Origin: Bacillota bacterium
GTDB lineage: Bacteria > Bacillota > Clostridia > Christensenellales > CAG-138
DNA length: 35,916 bases
Assembly: GCA_023399275.1 (NCBI GenBank)
Contig: JAEWQH010000075.1
Span: 1 to 35,916 of the forward strand
Direction of reading: 5' to 3'
The notes under the pieces were generated by a model that did not search any database, had not been told where the DNA came from, and was given only the letters and a program-made list of their open reading frames with translations. The translations under genes and the position numbers were made by a program. The number at the start of each line of letters is the position of its first letter. The stretch's first letter is position 1. Below, piece after piece: positions 1 through 7,693 of this stretch.

Positions 1-1
1 C

Positions 2-1195
2 CTCTACCCGATGGATTATGCGGACCCGACGTTCTGGCGGTTGGACGACCCCGTGGTCGCGCCGCTGATGTCGTTTGCTTTCAGCATGCCGGCGCTGTAC
101 GCGCTCTATCTTGTTCTGCGCCGGATCATCGAGACGAAGGACGCCCGACAGCGCGCGCAGCTCAACTATATCTTCTACGGCATCGGCATCGCGCTGGTCA
201 TCAGCGTGTTTTCGGAATACCTGCTGCCCGCGGTGTTCTACGTCACCGAAAAACTCTATCTGATGCACTCGGCGATCGCCATCTTCGTCGTGGCGATGTT
301 CGTCTCCATCATGCGCCACCGCCTGCTCAACCTGCGCTCGGACTATATCTACCGAAACCTGTTTCTCAACGCCAGCGACGGGATCCTGATCGTCAACCGC
401 GCGGGCCGCGTCGTCAGCGTCAACAACATCGGCCGCGAGATCCTGTTTGACGACGGGCTGGATGCGGGCGACCTCGTTTCAAACTATATCCCGGGCTATC
501 GCTATGGCACCGATTACCGGCAGTTTGAAGTGGAGCTTGTCCGGGACGGGCAGCGGCGCTTTCTGCTGCTGACGCAGTATCCCATCGACGGGCCCGAGCG
601 CGACTCGGCGAAGCTGCTGCTGCTGACGGACCTGACGCAGTCGCGACAGCGGCAGGAGCTGGAAAAGGAACAGCTGCTTGAAAAGAGCAAGGTCGATCCG
701 CTCACGGGACTCTATACCAAGCAATACCTCTGCGAGAAATACGCTGCCGGCACGGCGGAAGGGCAGGAGACGGCTCTGCTCTTCATCGACGTGGACGATT
801 TCAAGACGATCAACGACACCTACGGCCACATGCTCGGAGACAAGGTGCTGCGCGATCTGGCGGCCTGCATCAAGAGCAACATCCGCGGTTCAAACGATGC
901 CGTCCGCTTCGGCGGGGATGAGTTTGTGGTCGTTTTGGAGGACACAGGCACGGAGGACGCGTTTCTGGTCGCAGAGCGCATTCGCTCGTGCGCGGGTGAA
1001 TTGATGTTTTTCGGCGGGGCGGAGACGTTTCATATCACGCTGAGCATCGGCCTCATCGGCGGGGTTGCGTCGCTCGACGAATTGCTCGAAAAAGCGGACC
1101 GCGCGATGTATAGCTCCAAGAATAAGGGGAAGAACAAGACCACGATATTCAGCGAAACCGACGCGGACGGCGCGTTTCATATGCGGCTGGTCTAG
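2..1195 (+). CDS. Membrane PAS-GGDEF diguanylate cyclase (5' end outside window)
   Basis: The reading frame is open to the left edge, so the true start lies upstream; the first internal ATG is at 11. Counting from that ATG, three hydrophobic segments (about 16-38, 52-75, 82-104) look like the end of a multi-pass membrane sensor. A PAS-like domain follows (about 115-205, with the pattern DGILIVNRAGRVVSVNN), then a short helical linker and a GGDEF domain (about 230-385). The catalytic signature RFGGDEF is intact (GGDEF at 301-305), so c-di-GMP synthesis from two GTP at the membrane is the expected activity. The allosteric I-site RxxD is degenerate: the sequence reads RGSN, with Asn for Asp. The sensed signal cannot be told from the sequence. 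A second c-di-GMP-type gene (HD-GYP) lies at 9.8 kb, but nothing shows they act together. Family call is strong; start is unknown. Confidence 0.9.
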   Translation, partial: LYPMDYADPTFWRLDDPVVAPLMSFAFSMPALYALYLVLRRIIETKDARQRAQLNYIFYGIGIALVISVFSEYLLPAVFYVTEKLYLMHSAIAIFVVAMFVSIMRHRLLNLRSDYIYRNLFLNASDGILIVNRAGRVVSVNNIGREILFDDGLDAGDLVSNYIPGYRYGTDYRQFEVELVRDGQRRFLLLTQYPIDGPERDSAKLLLLTDLTQSRQRQELEKEQLLEKSKVDPLTGLYTKQYLCEKYAAGTAEGQETALLFIDVDDFKTINDTYGHMLGDKVLRDLAACIKSNIRGSNDAVRFGGDEFVVVLEDTGTEDAFLVAERIRSCAGELMFFGGAETFHITLSIGLIGGVASLDELLEKADRAMYSSKNKGKNKTTIFSETDADGAFHMRLV

Positions 1196-1224
1196 TTTGC
1201 GGCGCCGGAAGCAGGCGCCGCAAA
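1196..1224. other. Hairpin after the GGDEF gene (weak terminator candidate)
   Basis: A perfect 11-bp inverted repeat (TTTGCGGCGCC / GGCGCCGCAAA) with a 7-nt loop begins right after the stop codon. It is followed by an A-run, not a T-run, on the plus strand, so it lacks the classic U-tract. It may still protect the 3' end or act as a weak terminator. Confidence 0.5.
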
Positions 1225-1251
1225 AAAATCTCTAAAAACATATTAAACATA

Positions 1252-1280
1252 TTGACAAAGTATCTTTAAACACGTATAAT
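1252..1280 (+). promoter_or_regulatory. Consensus sigma-A promoter for the metY-like gene
   Basis: TTGACA at 1252-1257 and TATAAT at 1275-1280 are separated by exactly 17 bp, a perfect match to the housekeeping consensus. Transcription would begin near 1287, giving a leader of about 190 nt before the sulfhydrylase start at 1479. Confidence 0.9.
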
Positions 1281-1310
1281 CCTATCCAATACGATTCGGA
1301 AAGGCGGGTG

Positions 1311-1403
1311 ATGTGCATGAAGGCGAAACGCCGGCGCAGGCGGGCGCCCAAAAACCGGGCGGAATTCACCGCCTCGGGCCGTCTGGATCGAATGTGCCGC
1401 TGA
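1311..1403 (+). CDS. Possible 30-codon leader peptide upstream of metY
   Basis: An ATG at 1311 opens a 30-codon frame ending at TGA 1401-1403. A plausible ribosome site GGAAAGG (1298-1304) lies 6 nt upstream. The peptide begins Met-Cys-Met, contains a run of five arginines, and ends Met-Cys-Arg, so the sulfur amino acid codons sit at both ends. Its stop is followed by a tiny stem (CGCT/AGCG) and TTTTT at 1408-1412. The region can also fold: AGGCGG (1302-1307) pairs with CCGCCT (1369-1374), enclosing the hairpins GGCG-AAA-CGCC and CGCCC/GGGCG. No SAM-I (S-box) core or T-box sequence is visible. The context (sulfur assimilation gene downstream) fits a regulatory leader, but coding is unproven; it may be only a structured RNA. 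Confidence 0.3.
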   Translation: MCMKAKRRRRRAPKNRAEFTASGRLDRMCR

Positions 1404-1478
1404 GAGCGTTTTTAGTAGGAAGCGCGCCTGGACGGGGCGCAAGAACGATCATCGGCAAATGGAAAGGAAAACACAGCA

Positions 1479-2765
1479 ATGGCACAGAAAACATACCGGT
1501 TTGAAACGCAGCAGGTGCACGTAGGCCAGGAGCGGCCCGATCCCGCAACAGACGCGCGCGCGGTGCCGATCTATGCGACAACGTCCTATGTCTTCAAGGA
1601 CTCCGCGCAGGCAGCGGGGCGCTTTGCGCTCTCCGAGGGCGGCAATATCTACACGCGCATCATGAACCCGACCAATGACGTATTCGAGCAGCGCATCGCC
1701 GCGCTGGAGGGTGGTGTGGCGGCGCTCGCGACGGCGTCCGGCTCGGCCGCCATCACCTATTCGATCCTCAATATTGCGGGCAGCGGGGATCATATCGTCT
1801 CATCCAAGACGCTTTACGGCGGCACGTATAATCTCTTTGCGCATACGCTGCGGGATCTCGGCGTCGAGACGACGTTTGTGGACGGGCGCGACCCGGAGAA
1901 CTTCCGCGCGGCGATTCGGCCGAACACCAAGGCGCTGTTTTTAGAGTCGCTCGGCAATCCGAATTCGGATATTCTCGATCTTGAGGCAATCTCGCAAATC
2001 GCGCATGAAAACGGCATCCCCGTGCTCATCGACAGCACGTTTTCCACGCCCTATCTCTTCCGTCCCGTCGAGCACGGCGCGGACATCGTGATTCACTCGG
2101 CGACGAAGTTTTTGGGTGGACACGGCACCGCGATCGCGGGCGTCGTCGTAGACGGCGGCAAGTTTGACTGGGCGCAAAACGACAAGTTTCCAGGGTTGAG
2201 CAAGCCAAACGGCTCCTACCACGGCGCGGTGTTTACGGATGTGGCGGGCCCGCTTGCATACATCATCAAGCTGCGTACGACGCTACTGCGCGACACCGGC
2301 GCCGCGATCTCGCCGTTTAACTCCTTCCTGATCCTGCAAGGACTCGAGACGCTCTCGCTGCGCGTTGAGCGGCACGTCTCCAATGCGCTGAAAGTGGTCG
2401 ATTACCTGTCCGAGCACCCGAAGGTGCAGCGGGTGAACCATCCGTCGCTTTCAACAGGGCGGGAAAAAGAGCTTTACGAGCAATACTATCCAAATGGCGG
2501 AGCATCCATCTTCACCTTTGAGCTGAACGGCACGCGTGAGCAGGCGCAGCGATTCACCGAGTCGCTGGAGCTGTTTTCACTGCTGGCGAACGTTGCGGAT
2601 GTTAAGTCGCTCGTCATCCACCCTGCATCCACCACGCATTCGCAGCTGAGTGAGGAAGAGCTGCTCGATGCCGGCATCCGGCCGACGACCGTTCGCCTCT
2701 CGGTCGGCATTGAGCACATCGACGACATCATAGCCGACCTTGCGCAGGCCTTTGAGCGCATCTGA
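1479..2765 (+). CDS. metY: O-acetylhomoserine sulfhydrylase (PLP, Cys/Met metabolism)
   Basis: A 428-residue Cys/Met-metabolism PLP enzyme, full length for the O-acetylhomoserine aminocarboxypropyltransferase branch. These enzymes make homocysteine (or methionine) from O-acetylhomoserine and sulfide (or methanethiol) in the cytoplasm. Visible marks are the N-terminal TQQVHVGQ and PIYATTSYVF patterns, the NPT(N) segment near 66, SGSAAI, the phosphate and cofactor region ESLGNPNSD, and the PLP lysine in HSATKFLGGHG (Lys210). The C-terminal LSVGIEHIDDIIADL is also typical. GGAAAGG at 1461-1467 is the ribosome site. The gene stands alone behind a consensus promoter and a ~190-nt leader, so it is probably regulated at the leader. 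Cystathionine gamma-synthase or methionine gamma-lyase are alternatives, but the length and the insert near 215-245 favour MetY. Confidence 0.92.
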   Translation: MAQKTYRFETQQVHVGQERPDPATDARAVPIYATTSYVFKDSAQAAGRFALSEGGNIYTRIMNPTNDVFEQRIAALEGGVAALATASGSAAITYSILNIAGSGDHIVSSKTLYGGTYNLFAHTLRDLGVETTFVDGRDPENFRAAIRPNTKALFLESLGNPNSDILDLEAISQIAHENGIPVLIDSTFSTPYLFRPVEHGADIVIHSATKFLGGHGTAIAGVVVDGGKFDWAQNDKFPGLSKPNGSYHGAVFTDVAGPLAYIIKLRTTLLRDTGAAISPFNSFLILQGLETLSLRVERHVSNALKVVDYLSEHPKVQRVNHPSLSTGREKELYEQYYPNGGASIFTFELNGTREQAQRFTESLELFSLLANVADVKSLVIHPASTTHSQLSEEELLDAGIRPTTVRLSVGIEHIDDIIADLAQAFERI

Positions 2766-2781
2766 CCGGCATCAACATGGC

Positions 2782-2820
2782 AAACACGCGGGGCTGTCCG
2801 AAAGGGGCCCCGTGTTTGTC
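2782..2820 (+). terminator. Probable terminator after metY
   Basis: AAACAC-GGGGC (with a 2-nt bulge) pairs with GCCCC-GTGTTT (2807-2817), starting 17 bp after the stop codon; the hairpin is followed by the T-rich GTCTGTTC. The U-tract is interrupted, so efficiency is uncertain. Confidence 0.5.
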
Positions 2821-2884
2821 TGTTCACCGGAGGTCCGATGTCGAAGTGAACAGAACTCCGGAAAACGGACGTTGAGAAAAAACA

Positions 2885-2924
2885 CCTCCTGTCGTAGGAT
2901 AAGACAACTACGGCAGGAGGTTTT
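2885..2924. terminator. Strong hairpin, likely bidirectional terminator
   Basis: A 13-bp stem (2885-2897 with 2908-2920, one G-T wobble) closes a 10-nt loop. TTTT follows on the plus strand, and on the minus strand the hairpin is followed by TGTTTTTT. It separates the metY unit from the glycosylase gene. Confidence 0.65.
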
Positions 2925-2953
2925 CATAAGGGGAAACACCATTGGAAAGGCGC

Positions 2954-2959
2954 TATAAT
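2954..2959 (+). promoter_or_regulatory. -10 element for the glycosylase gene
   Basis: TATAAT lies 37 bp before the start codon at 2997. No convincing -35 box is found 16-18 bp upstream (GGGAAA at 17 bp), so this is only a candidate. Confidence 0.35.
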
Positions 2960-2996
2960 AAGATGTCGGATCGCAACGCACTTCTAAGGAGGGGCT

Positions 2997-3821
2997 ATGT
3001 TCACCATCAAAAATCTGGATTTCAATATTCGGAAGATTGCGGACAGCGGGCAGTGCTTTCGCCTGCGTCCAGACGCGGAAGGCGGGTACACGCTCGTTGC
3101 GCGCGGCCGGATGCTGCGCCTGTATGAAACAGCGGATGGCTGCCGGCTCGACTGTGCGCGGCGCGATTATGCCGCGCATTGGCGGGACTACTTCGATATG
3201 GAGACCGATTATGCCGCGATCCGCGCCGCGGCGGATCCGGAAGATGCGTTTCTTTGGCGCGCCTGCGCATACGGCAGGGGAATCCGCATCCTGCGGCAGG
3301 AGCCATGGGAGACGCTCGTGAGCTTCATCGTCTCTCAGCGCAAGAGTATCCCGGCGATCCGTTCCTGCATCGAGACGCTGTGCGTTCGCTATGGCGAGCC
3401 GATTGGAGACGGGCGGTTCTTCGCATTTCCGGCACCGGATAGGTTGGCGGCGCTCGACGAAGCACAGCTTCTCGCCTGTTCGCTGGGCTACCGCGCCAAA
3501 TACGTGCTCGCCGCGGCGCGCATGGTCGCATCCGGTGGGCTTGATCTTTCCGCTCTGGTTGCGCTGGACGACGGGCCGCTATGTTCCGCGCTGCTCACCG
3601 TGCCCGGCGTTGGTGAAAAGGTCGCCGACTGCGTGATGCTCTTTGGTTACCATCGGCTCGGCCGCTTTCCGAGAGACGTGTGGATCAACCGTATTGAGGC
3701 GCGAGAATACGTCGGCGCATTCCCGCAAGAACGCTATTGCGGCATCGCCGGGGTGCTGCAGCAGTACGTGTTTTACTATGCCAGAAGCGCCGAATACGCC
3801 GCGCTTGCCGGCAAGGACTGA
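2997..3821 (+). CDS. OGG1-type 8-oxoguanine DNA glycosylase / AP lyase
   Basis: A 274-residue HhH-GPD base-excision-repair enzyme. The N-terminal third matches the OGG_N fold (GQCFR motif at about 17-22). The helix-hairpin-helix is LLTVPGVGEKVADC, with the Schiff-base lysine at Lys208, and the catalytic aspartate is Asp227 in FPRDVWINRI. The 19-residue Lys-Asp spacing equals that of human OGG1 (Lys249/Asp268). It should excise oxidised guanine and nick the backbone. The segment equivalent to the OGG1 NNN loop reads SQRKSI, so the estranged-base contact may differ. The ribosome site AAGGAGG (2986-2992) fixes the start. It is a single-gene unit between hairpins. A 3-methyladenine glycosylase is a less likely reading, because GQCFR and the Lys are OGG marks. 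Confidence 0.88.
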   Translation: MFTIKNLDFNIRKIADSGQCFRLRPDAEGGYTLVARGRMLRLYETADGCRLDCARRDYAAHWRDYFDMETDYAAIRAAADPEDAFLWRACAYGRGIRILRQEPWETLVSFIVSQRKSIPAIRSCIETLCVRYGEPIGDGRFFAFPAPDRLAALDEAQLLACSLGYRAKYVLAAARMVASGGLDLSALVALDDGPLCSALLTVPGVGEKVADCVMLFGYHRLGRFPRDVWINRIEAREYVGAFPQERYCGIAGVLQQYVFYYARSAEYAALAGKD

Positions 3822-4095
3822 GAGAACCACTTTTTTTCGTGTAAAAGAATGAATTTCGCGATTATACGCTGTCGCGCTGGATCGCGCAAGGCCGTTTCCG
3901 GGGGTAATTTCGGGGCGGCTTTCCCTTTGCGGCGGGCAGCAAATGAAGCGAAGCGCGCTCTTTTGCAGGATGCGCGCGGCGATCATGCGGAGCGGGCGCC
4001 TGCGCACACAAAATGCCCGCTCTTTCACCGGACAACGGCGTATTATTGCAGGAGAATCCTTCAAAAAATGCAAAAAAAACGTAAAAAAATAGGCA
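3822..4095. other. Intergenic region, no gene; one hairpin
   Basis: No reading frame here has a ribosome site or family resemblance. An 8-bp inverted repeat GAGCGGGC / GCCCGCTC (3990-3997 with 4015-4022) is followed by TTTC and could be a weak plus-strand terminator for the glycosylase gene. An A-rich stretch (4064-4090) precedes the next promoter, as a possible UP-like element. Confidence 0.4.
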
Positions 4096-4124
4096 TTTAC
4101 TGTTCAGAAAGCATATGTTATGAT
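4096..4124 (+). promoter_or_regulatory. Sigma-A promoter for the oadB cluster
   Basis: TTTACT (4096-4101) and TATGAT (4119-4124) are spaced by 17 bp, downstream of an A-rich tract. The predicted start near 4131 supports ATG 4184 as the start of oadB rather than a codon further upstream. Confidence 0.75.
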
Positions 4125-4183
4125 ATAAAAGACCAAATTTGGTACATATCGATTTCACATTCGTTTCACGAAAGGCGGAAGTT

Positions 4184-5308
4184 ATGGACGCAATTTTTCA
4201 GAACTTTTCGAATCTGACATGGCAGCAGATCGTCATGTGGATCATCGGTGGCACCCTGATCTACCTTGCCATCAAGAAGGACATGGAGCCTTCGCTGCTG
4301 TTGCCGATGGGCTTTGGCGCGATTCTCGTCAACATCCCGATGTCCGGCGCGATTACACAGGTCATCGACGGCGTCAAGGAGATCGGCGTGCTCAACGTCC
4401 TCTTCGACGCCGGTATCGCAAACGAGCTCTTCCCGCTGCTGCTGTTCATCGGCATCGGCGCGATGATCGACTTTGAGCCGCTGCTCACCAACCCGAAGCT
4501 GATGCTCTTCGGCGCGGCCGCGCAGTTTGGCATCTTCTTCACCCTCGTGGCCGCGTCCGCACTCGGCTTCCCGCTCAAGGATGCGGCCTCCATCGCCATC
4601 ATTGGCGCGGCGGACGGCCCGACCTCCATCTTTGTGGCCAACTATCTGCATTCAAACTATCTTGGTGCGATCATCATCGCCGCCTATTCCTACATGGCGC
4701 TGGTGCCGATCGTCCAGCCGCCGATCATCAAGCTGCTCACCACGAAAAAAGAGCGCCGCATCCATATGGAATATACCGGCAGCAGCGTTTCCCAGGCGAC
4801 GAAGATCCTCTTCCCGATCATCGTCACCGTCATCGCGGGTATCTTTGCGCCGCGCTCGGTCGCGCTGGTCGGCTTCCTGATGTTTGGCAATCTCATTCGC
4901 GAGTGCGGCGTGCTCGGCTCCCTGTCCGAAACGGCGCAGAAGGTGCTTGCAAACCTCATCACGCTGTTCCTGGGTCTCACCGTTGCGGCGAATATGCAGG
5001 CAGAATCCTTCCTCTCGCTGCAGACGATCATGATCCTCGGCCTCGGCCTTGTGGCATTCATCTTCGATACCGCGGGCGGCGTGCTCTTTGGCAAGCTGAT
5101 CAACCTGTTCTCGAAGAAGAAGGTCAACCCCATGATCGGCGCCGCCGGCATCTCCGCCTTCCCGATGGCTTCCCGTGTCGTGCATAAGATGGGGCTTGCG
5201 GAAGACAACACGAATCACCTGCTCATGCACGCGGCCGGCGCAAACGTCGCCGGACAGATCGCCTCCGTCATCGCGGGCGGCGTGCTGCTCAACCTCATCG
5301 TGAAATAA
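4184..5308 (+). CDS. Sodium-translocating decarboxylase beta subunit (OadB/GcdB/MmdB family)
   Basis: A 374-residue multi-pass membrane protein of the Na+-transporting carboxylic acid decarboxylase beta family. In the complete enzymes this subunit decarboxylates carboxybiotin and exports Na+. The conserved Asp in GAADGPTSIF (Asp144, equivalent to the Na+-site Asp of oxaloacetate decarboxylase beta) is present, as are SYMALVPIVQPPI and NPMIGAAGISAFPMASRV. AAAGG at 4171-4175 precedes the ATG by 8 nt. A small OadG-like gene and a membrane pyrophosphatase follow. No carboxyltransferase (alpha) or biotin carrier gene lies in this window, so the substrate (oxaloacetate, methylmalonyl-CoA, glutaconyl-CoA) cannot be assigned; the other subunits must be encoded elsewhere. 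Confidence 0.93.
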   Translation: MDAIFQNFSNLTWQQIVMWIIGGTLIYLAIKKDMEPSLLLPMGFGAILVNIPMSGAITQVIDGVKEIGVLNVLFDAGIANELFPLLLFIGIGAMIDFEPLLTNPKLMLFGAAAQFGIFFTLVAASALGFPLKDAASIAIIGAADGPTSIFVANYLHSNYLGAIIIAAYSYMALVPIVQPPIIKLLTTKKERRIHMEYTGSSVSQATKILFPIIVTVIAGIFAPRSVALVGFLMFGNLIRECGVLGSLSETAQKVLANLITLFLGLTVAANMQAESFLSLQTIMILGLGLVAFIFDTAGGVLFGKLINLFSKKKVNPMIGAAGISAFPMASRVVHKMGLAEDNTNHLLMHAAGANVAGQIASVIAGGVLLNLIVK

Positions 5309-5327
5309 GAGAAAGGGGGATACACGT

Positions 5328-5480
5328 ATGAATCTCGAAGCTGTAGCACCTCTGAGCGATACAATGGGCATTCTCGGTCTCGGCATGCTGGGCATCTTCA
5401 TCGTCACAGCCGCGATCATCATCACCATTACGCTGCTCAACCTTCTGACGGCTCCGGTGAAAAAGCGGAAACGCTCATAA
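5328..5480 (+). CDS. 50-aa OadG-like single-span membrane subunit
   Basis: A 50-residue protein 19 bp after oadB, with ribosome site GAAAGGGGG (5311-5319). It has a short acidic N-terminus, one hydrophobic helix (about 14-41: LGLGMLGIFIVTAAIIITIT...) and a basic C-terminus (KKRKRS). This matches the N-terminal membrane helix of the OadG/gamma subunit of Na+-translocating decarboxylases, which anchors the complex. It lacks the long soluble tail of proteobacterial OadG. The assignment rests on topology and position next to oadB; there are too few residues for a firm family call. Confidence 0.7.
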   Translation: MNLEAVAPLSDTMGILGLGMLGIFIVTAAIIITITLLNLLTAPVKKRKRS

Positions 5481-5494
5481 CTTCGGAAGCGTTC

Positions 5495-5547
5495 CGGCGG
5501 CGTGCGATCCACACACCGCCGACACTCATACGACCGCCGTAAGGCGG
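5495..5547 (+). other. Two intercistronic stem-loops before hppA
   Basis: CGGCGG (5495-5500) pairs with CCGCCG (5516-5521), and CCGCC-GTAA-GGCGG forms a second hairpin at 5534-5547. Neither is followed by a T-run, and no promoter is evident in the 90-bp gap. They may be mRNA processing or stability elements inside an oadB-hppA transcript. Confidence 0.45.
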
Positions 5548-5570
5548 ATCAGTTAAAGGGAGATAGTACT

Positions 5571-7637
5571 ATGGAAAACATCATTCTGTATGGGTCGATA
5601 CTCATCGCCATCCTGGCGTTCGCGTTCGCGGCTTGGCTCTACCTCTGGGTCAAGCGCCAGCCCTGCGAAAACCAGAAAATCATCAAGGCCACCGGCCTGA
5701 TCCGCGCGGGCGCGCGCACCTTCCTGCGGAAAGAGTATGGCGTCCTTGCCAAGTTCGCAGGCGTGGCCGCCTTGCTCATCTTTGTATTCCTGCCCAAGCC
5801 CATCTGGCAGGGCGACGTGATCCACAACGTGTGGATGGTCATCGCCTATATTTTCGGCACCGTTTTCTCCGCTATCGCGGGCAAAATCGGCCTCGAAGTG
5901 GCCACCATCGCCAACGGCCGCAGTGCCGAGGCGGCCAAGAAGGGCATCGCGCCTTCGTTTATGGCGGGATTCCGCGGCGGCGCCGTCATGGGTATGGCGG
6001 TCGTCGGTGCGAGCCTGCTCGGCGTAACGCTCGTCTACCTACTCACGCATGACGCGACGACGATCCTCGGCTTCAGCTTCGGCGCGAGCTCGCTGGCGCT
6101 GTTTGCCAAGGCCGGCGGCGGCATCTTCACGAAGACCGCCGATATCAGCGCGGACCTCGTAGGCAAGGTTGAGCTGGGCATTCCGGAAGACGACCCGCGT
6201 AACCCCGCTGTCATCGCGGACAACGTCGGCGACAACGTCGGCGATGTCGCCGGCATGGGCGCGGACCTCTTTGACTCCAACGTCGCCTCCATGGCCGCCG
6301 CGCTCGTCATGGGCAGCGCGCTGGGCGGAAACAATGTGGACATGGTCTTTGTGTTTGCGGCGCTCGGCCTGCTGGCGTCGATCCTCGGCGTCATGACCGC
6401 CCGTATCGGCAAGAACGGCAACCCGACTAAGGCGCTCAACTCGAGCACCTATGTTACCACGGGCATCTATGCCGTGCTGACTGCGATCGCAACCTACCTG
6501 CTCAACTACTCCTGGAGAATCTGGGGCGCCTGCATCGTCGGCCTCGCGGTTGGCGTGATCATCGGCCTCACCACGGACTACTTTACGGACGACTCGAAAA
6601 AGCCGGTTCACTTTGTGGCGCATGCCAGCAAGTCCGGCCCGGCGTTTACGATCCTCTCCGGCATCTCCTATGGTCTGCTGAGCGTTCTGCCCGCCATGGT
6701 CGGCATCGGCGTTGCGGCAGTTACCGCCTATAAGCTCTGCGAACCGCTCGGCGGCGTCGAGTATGCGCTCTTCGGCATCTCCATGGCGGCCGTCGGCATG
6801 CTCTCCATCGTCGGCATGATCGTCAGCAACGATGCATACGGCCCCATCGTGGACAACGCGCGCGGCCTCGCCGAAATGGGCGACCTCGGCGAAGAAGTCC
6901 TCGCCATCACCGATGAACTTGACTCCGCGGGCAACACTGTCAAAGCCGTCACCAAGGGCTTTGCCATCGCTGCCGCGGGCCTCACCGTCATCGCGCTGCT
7001 CGGCGCGTTTATGAGCGAGGTCAACACCGCGGCTGCCGAACTCGGCGTCGAGGGAATCACGAACTTCGACGTCATGAACCCGATGGTATTCTTCGGCCTG
7101 CTCGTCGGCGCAGCGATTCCCGCTGTATTCTCGGCGATGCTCATGCTTGGCGTCGATCGCAACGCCCAGCGCATGGTCGCCGAAATCCACCGTCAGTTTA
7201 ATGAGATCGTCGGCCTCAAAGAGGGCAAGGAAGGCGTTGAGCCGGAATACGACAAGTGCATCTCCATCGCCACCGACGGCGCGATCAAGGAGCTTGTCCC
7301 CGCGGGTCTCATGGCCATCGTTGCGACCTTTGTGGTCGGTTTCATCGGCGGCGTGCAGGCCATTGGTGGCTTCCTCTGCGGCAACATCGTCAGCGGTCTG
7401 CTGTTTGCGCTCTTCATGAGCAACTCCGGCGGCCTCTGGGACAACGGCAAAAAGTATGTTGAGAGCGGCCATGAAGGCGGCAAGGGCAGCGATGCGCACA
7501 AAGCGGCCGTCGTGGGCGACACCGTCGGCGATCCGTTCAAGGATACGGCCGGCCCGTCCATCAATACGCAGATCACGGTCGTGTCTCTCGTTGCGTCCCT
7601 CATGAGCACGCTGTTCCTCACGATCTCGATCTTCTAA
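5571..7637 (+). CDS. hppA: Membrane-bound pyrophosphatase, K+-independent H+-pumping type
   Basis: A 688-residue multi-span pyrophosphatase that couples PPi hydrolysis to ion export. The substrate signature begins at Asp195 (DLVGKVELGIPEDDPRNPA), followed by DNVGDNVGDVAGMGADLFDS; the C-terminal DNGKKYVESG and VGDTVGDPFKDTAGPSIN are intact. The K+-dependence position has lysine (Lys458 in GNTVKAVTKG). In characterised enzymes Ala there means K+-dependent and Lys means K+-independent, and Na+-pumping members are K+-dependent; so a K+-independent H+ pump is the inference. ATG 5571 is chosen because AAAGGGAG (5555-5562) lies 8 nt upstream and the mature first helix begins at once. It is the last gene of the oadB cluster. 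Confidence 0.95.
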   Translation: MENIILYGSILIAILAFAFAAWLYLWVKRQPCENQKIIKATGLIRAGARTFLRKEYGVLAKFAGVAALLIFVFLPKPIWQGDVIHNVWMVIAYIFGTVFSAIAGKIGLEVATIANGRSAEAAKKGIAPSFMAGFRGGAVMGMAVVGASLLGVTLVYLLTHDATTILGFSFGASSLALFAKAGGGIFTKTADISADLVGKVELGIPEDDPRNPAVIADNVGDNVGDVAGMGADLFDSNVASMAAALVMGSALGGNNVDMVFVFAALGLLASILGVMTARIGKNGNPTKALNSSTYVTTGIYAVLTAIATYLLNYSWRIWGACIVGLAVGVIIGLTTDYFTDDSKKPVHFVAHASKSGPAFTILSGISYGLLSVLPAMVGIGVAAVTAYKLCEPLGGVEYALFGISMAAVGMLSIVGMIVSNDAYGPIVDNARGLAEMGDLGEEVLAITDELDSAGNTVKAVTKGFAIAAAGLTVIALLGAFMSEVNTAAAELGVEGITNFDVMNPMVFFGLLVGAAIPAVFSAMLMLGVDRNAQRMVAEIHRQFNEIVGLKEGKEGVEPEYDKCISIATDGAIKELVPAGLMAIVATFVVGFIGGVQAIGGFLCGNIVSGLLFALFMSNSGGLWDNGKKYVESGHEGGKGSDAHKAAVVGDTVGDPFKDTAGPSINTQITVVSLVASLMSTLFLTISIF

Positions 7638-7660
7638 GCAAACCGTTACGCAATCACCCG

Positions 7661-7693
7661 AAGGGACCGTTCGAACAGAGCGGTCCCTTTGTC
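7661..7693 (+). terminator. Terminator after hppA
   Basis: AAGGGACCG (7661-7669) pairs perfectly with CGGTCCCTT (7681-7689) around an 11-nt loop, then TGTC. Strong 9-bp stem, short U-tract; it sits 23 bp after the hppA stop. Confidence 0.65.

Noticed and set aside
1281..1478. SAM-I riboswitch or T-box before metY
   Set aside because: Looked for the S-box core (GATGAA...CCCGGCAACC) and the T-box GGGTGGNACCGCG sequence; neither is present.
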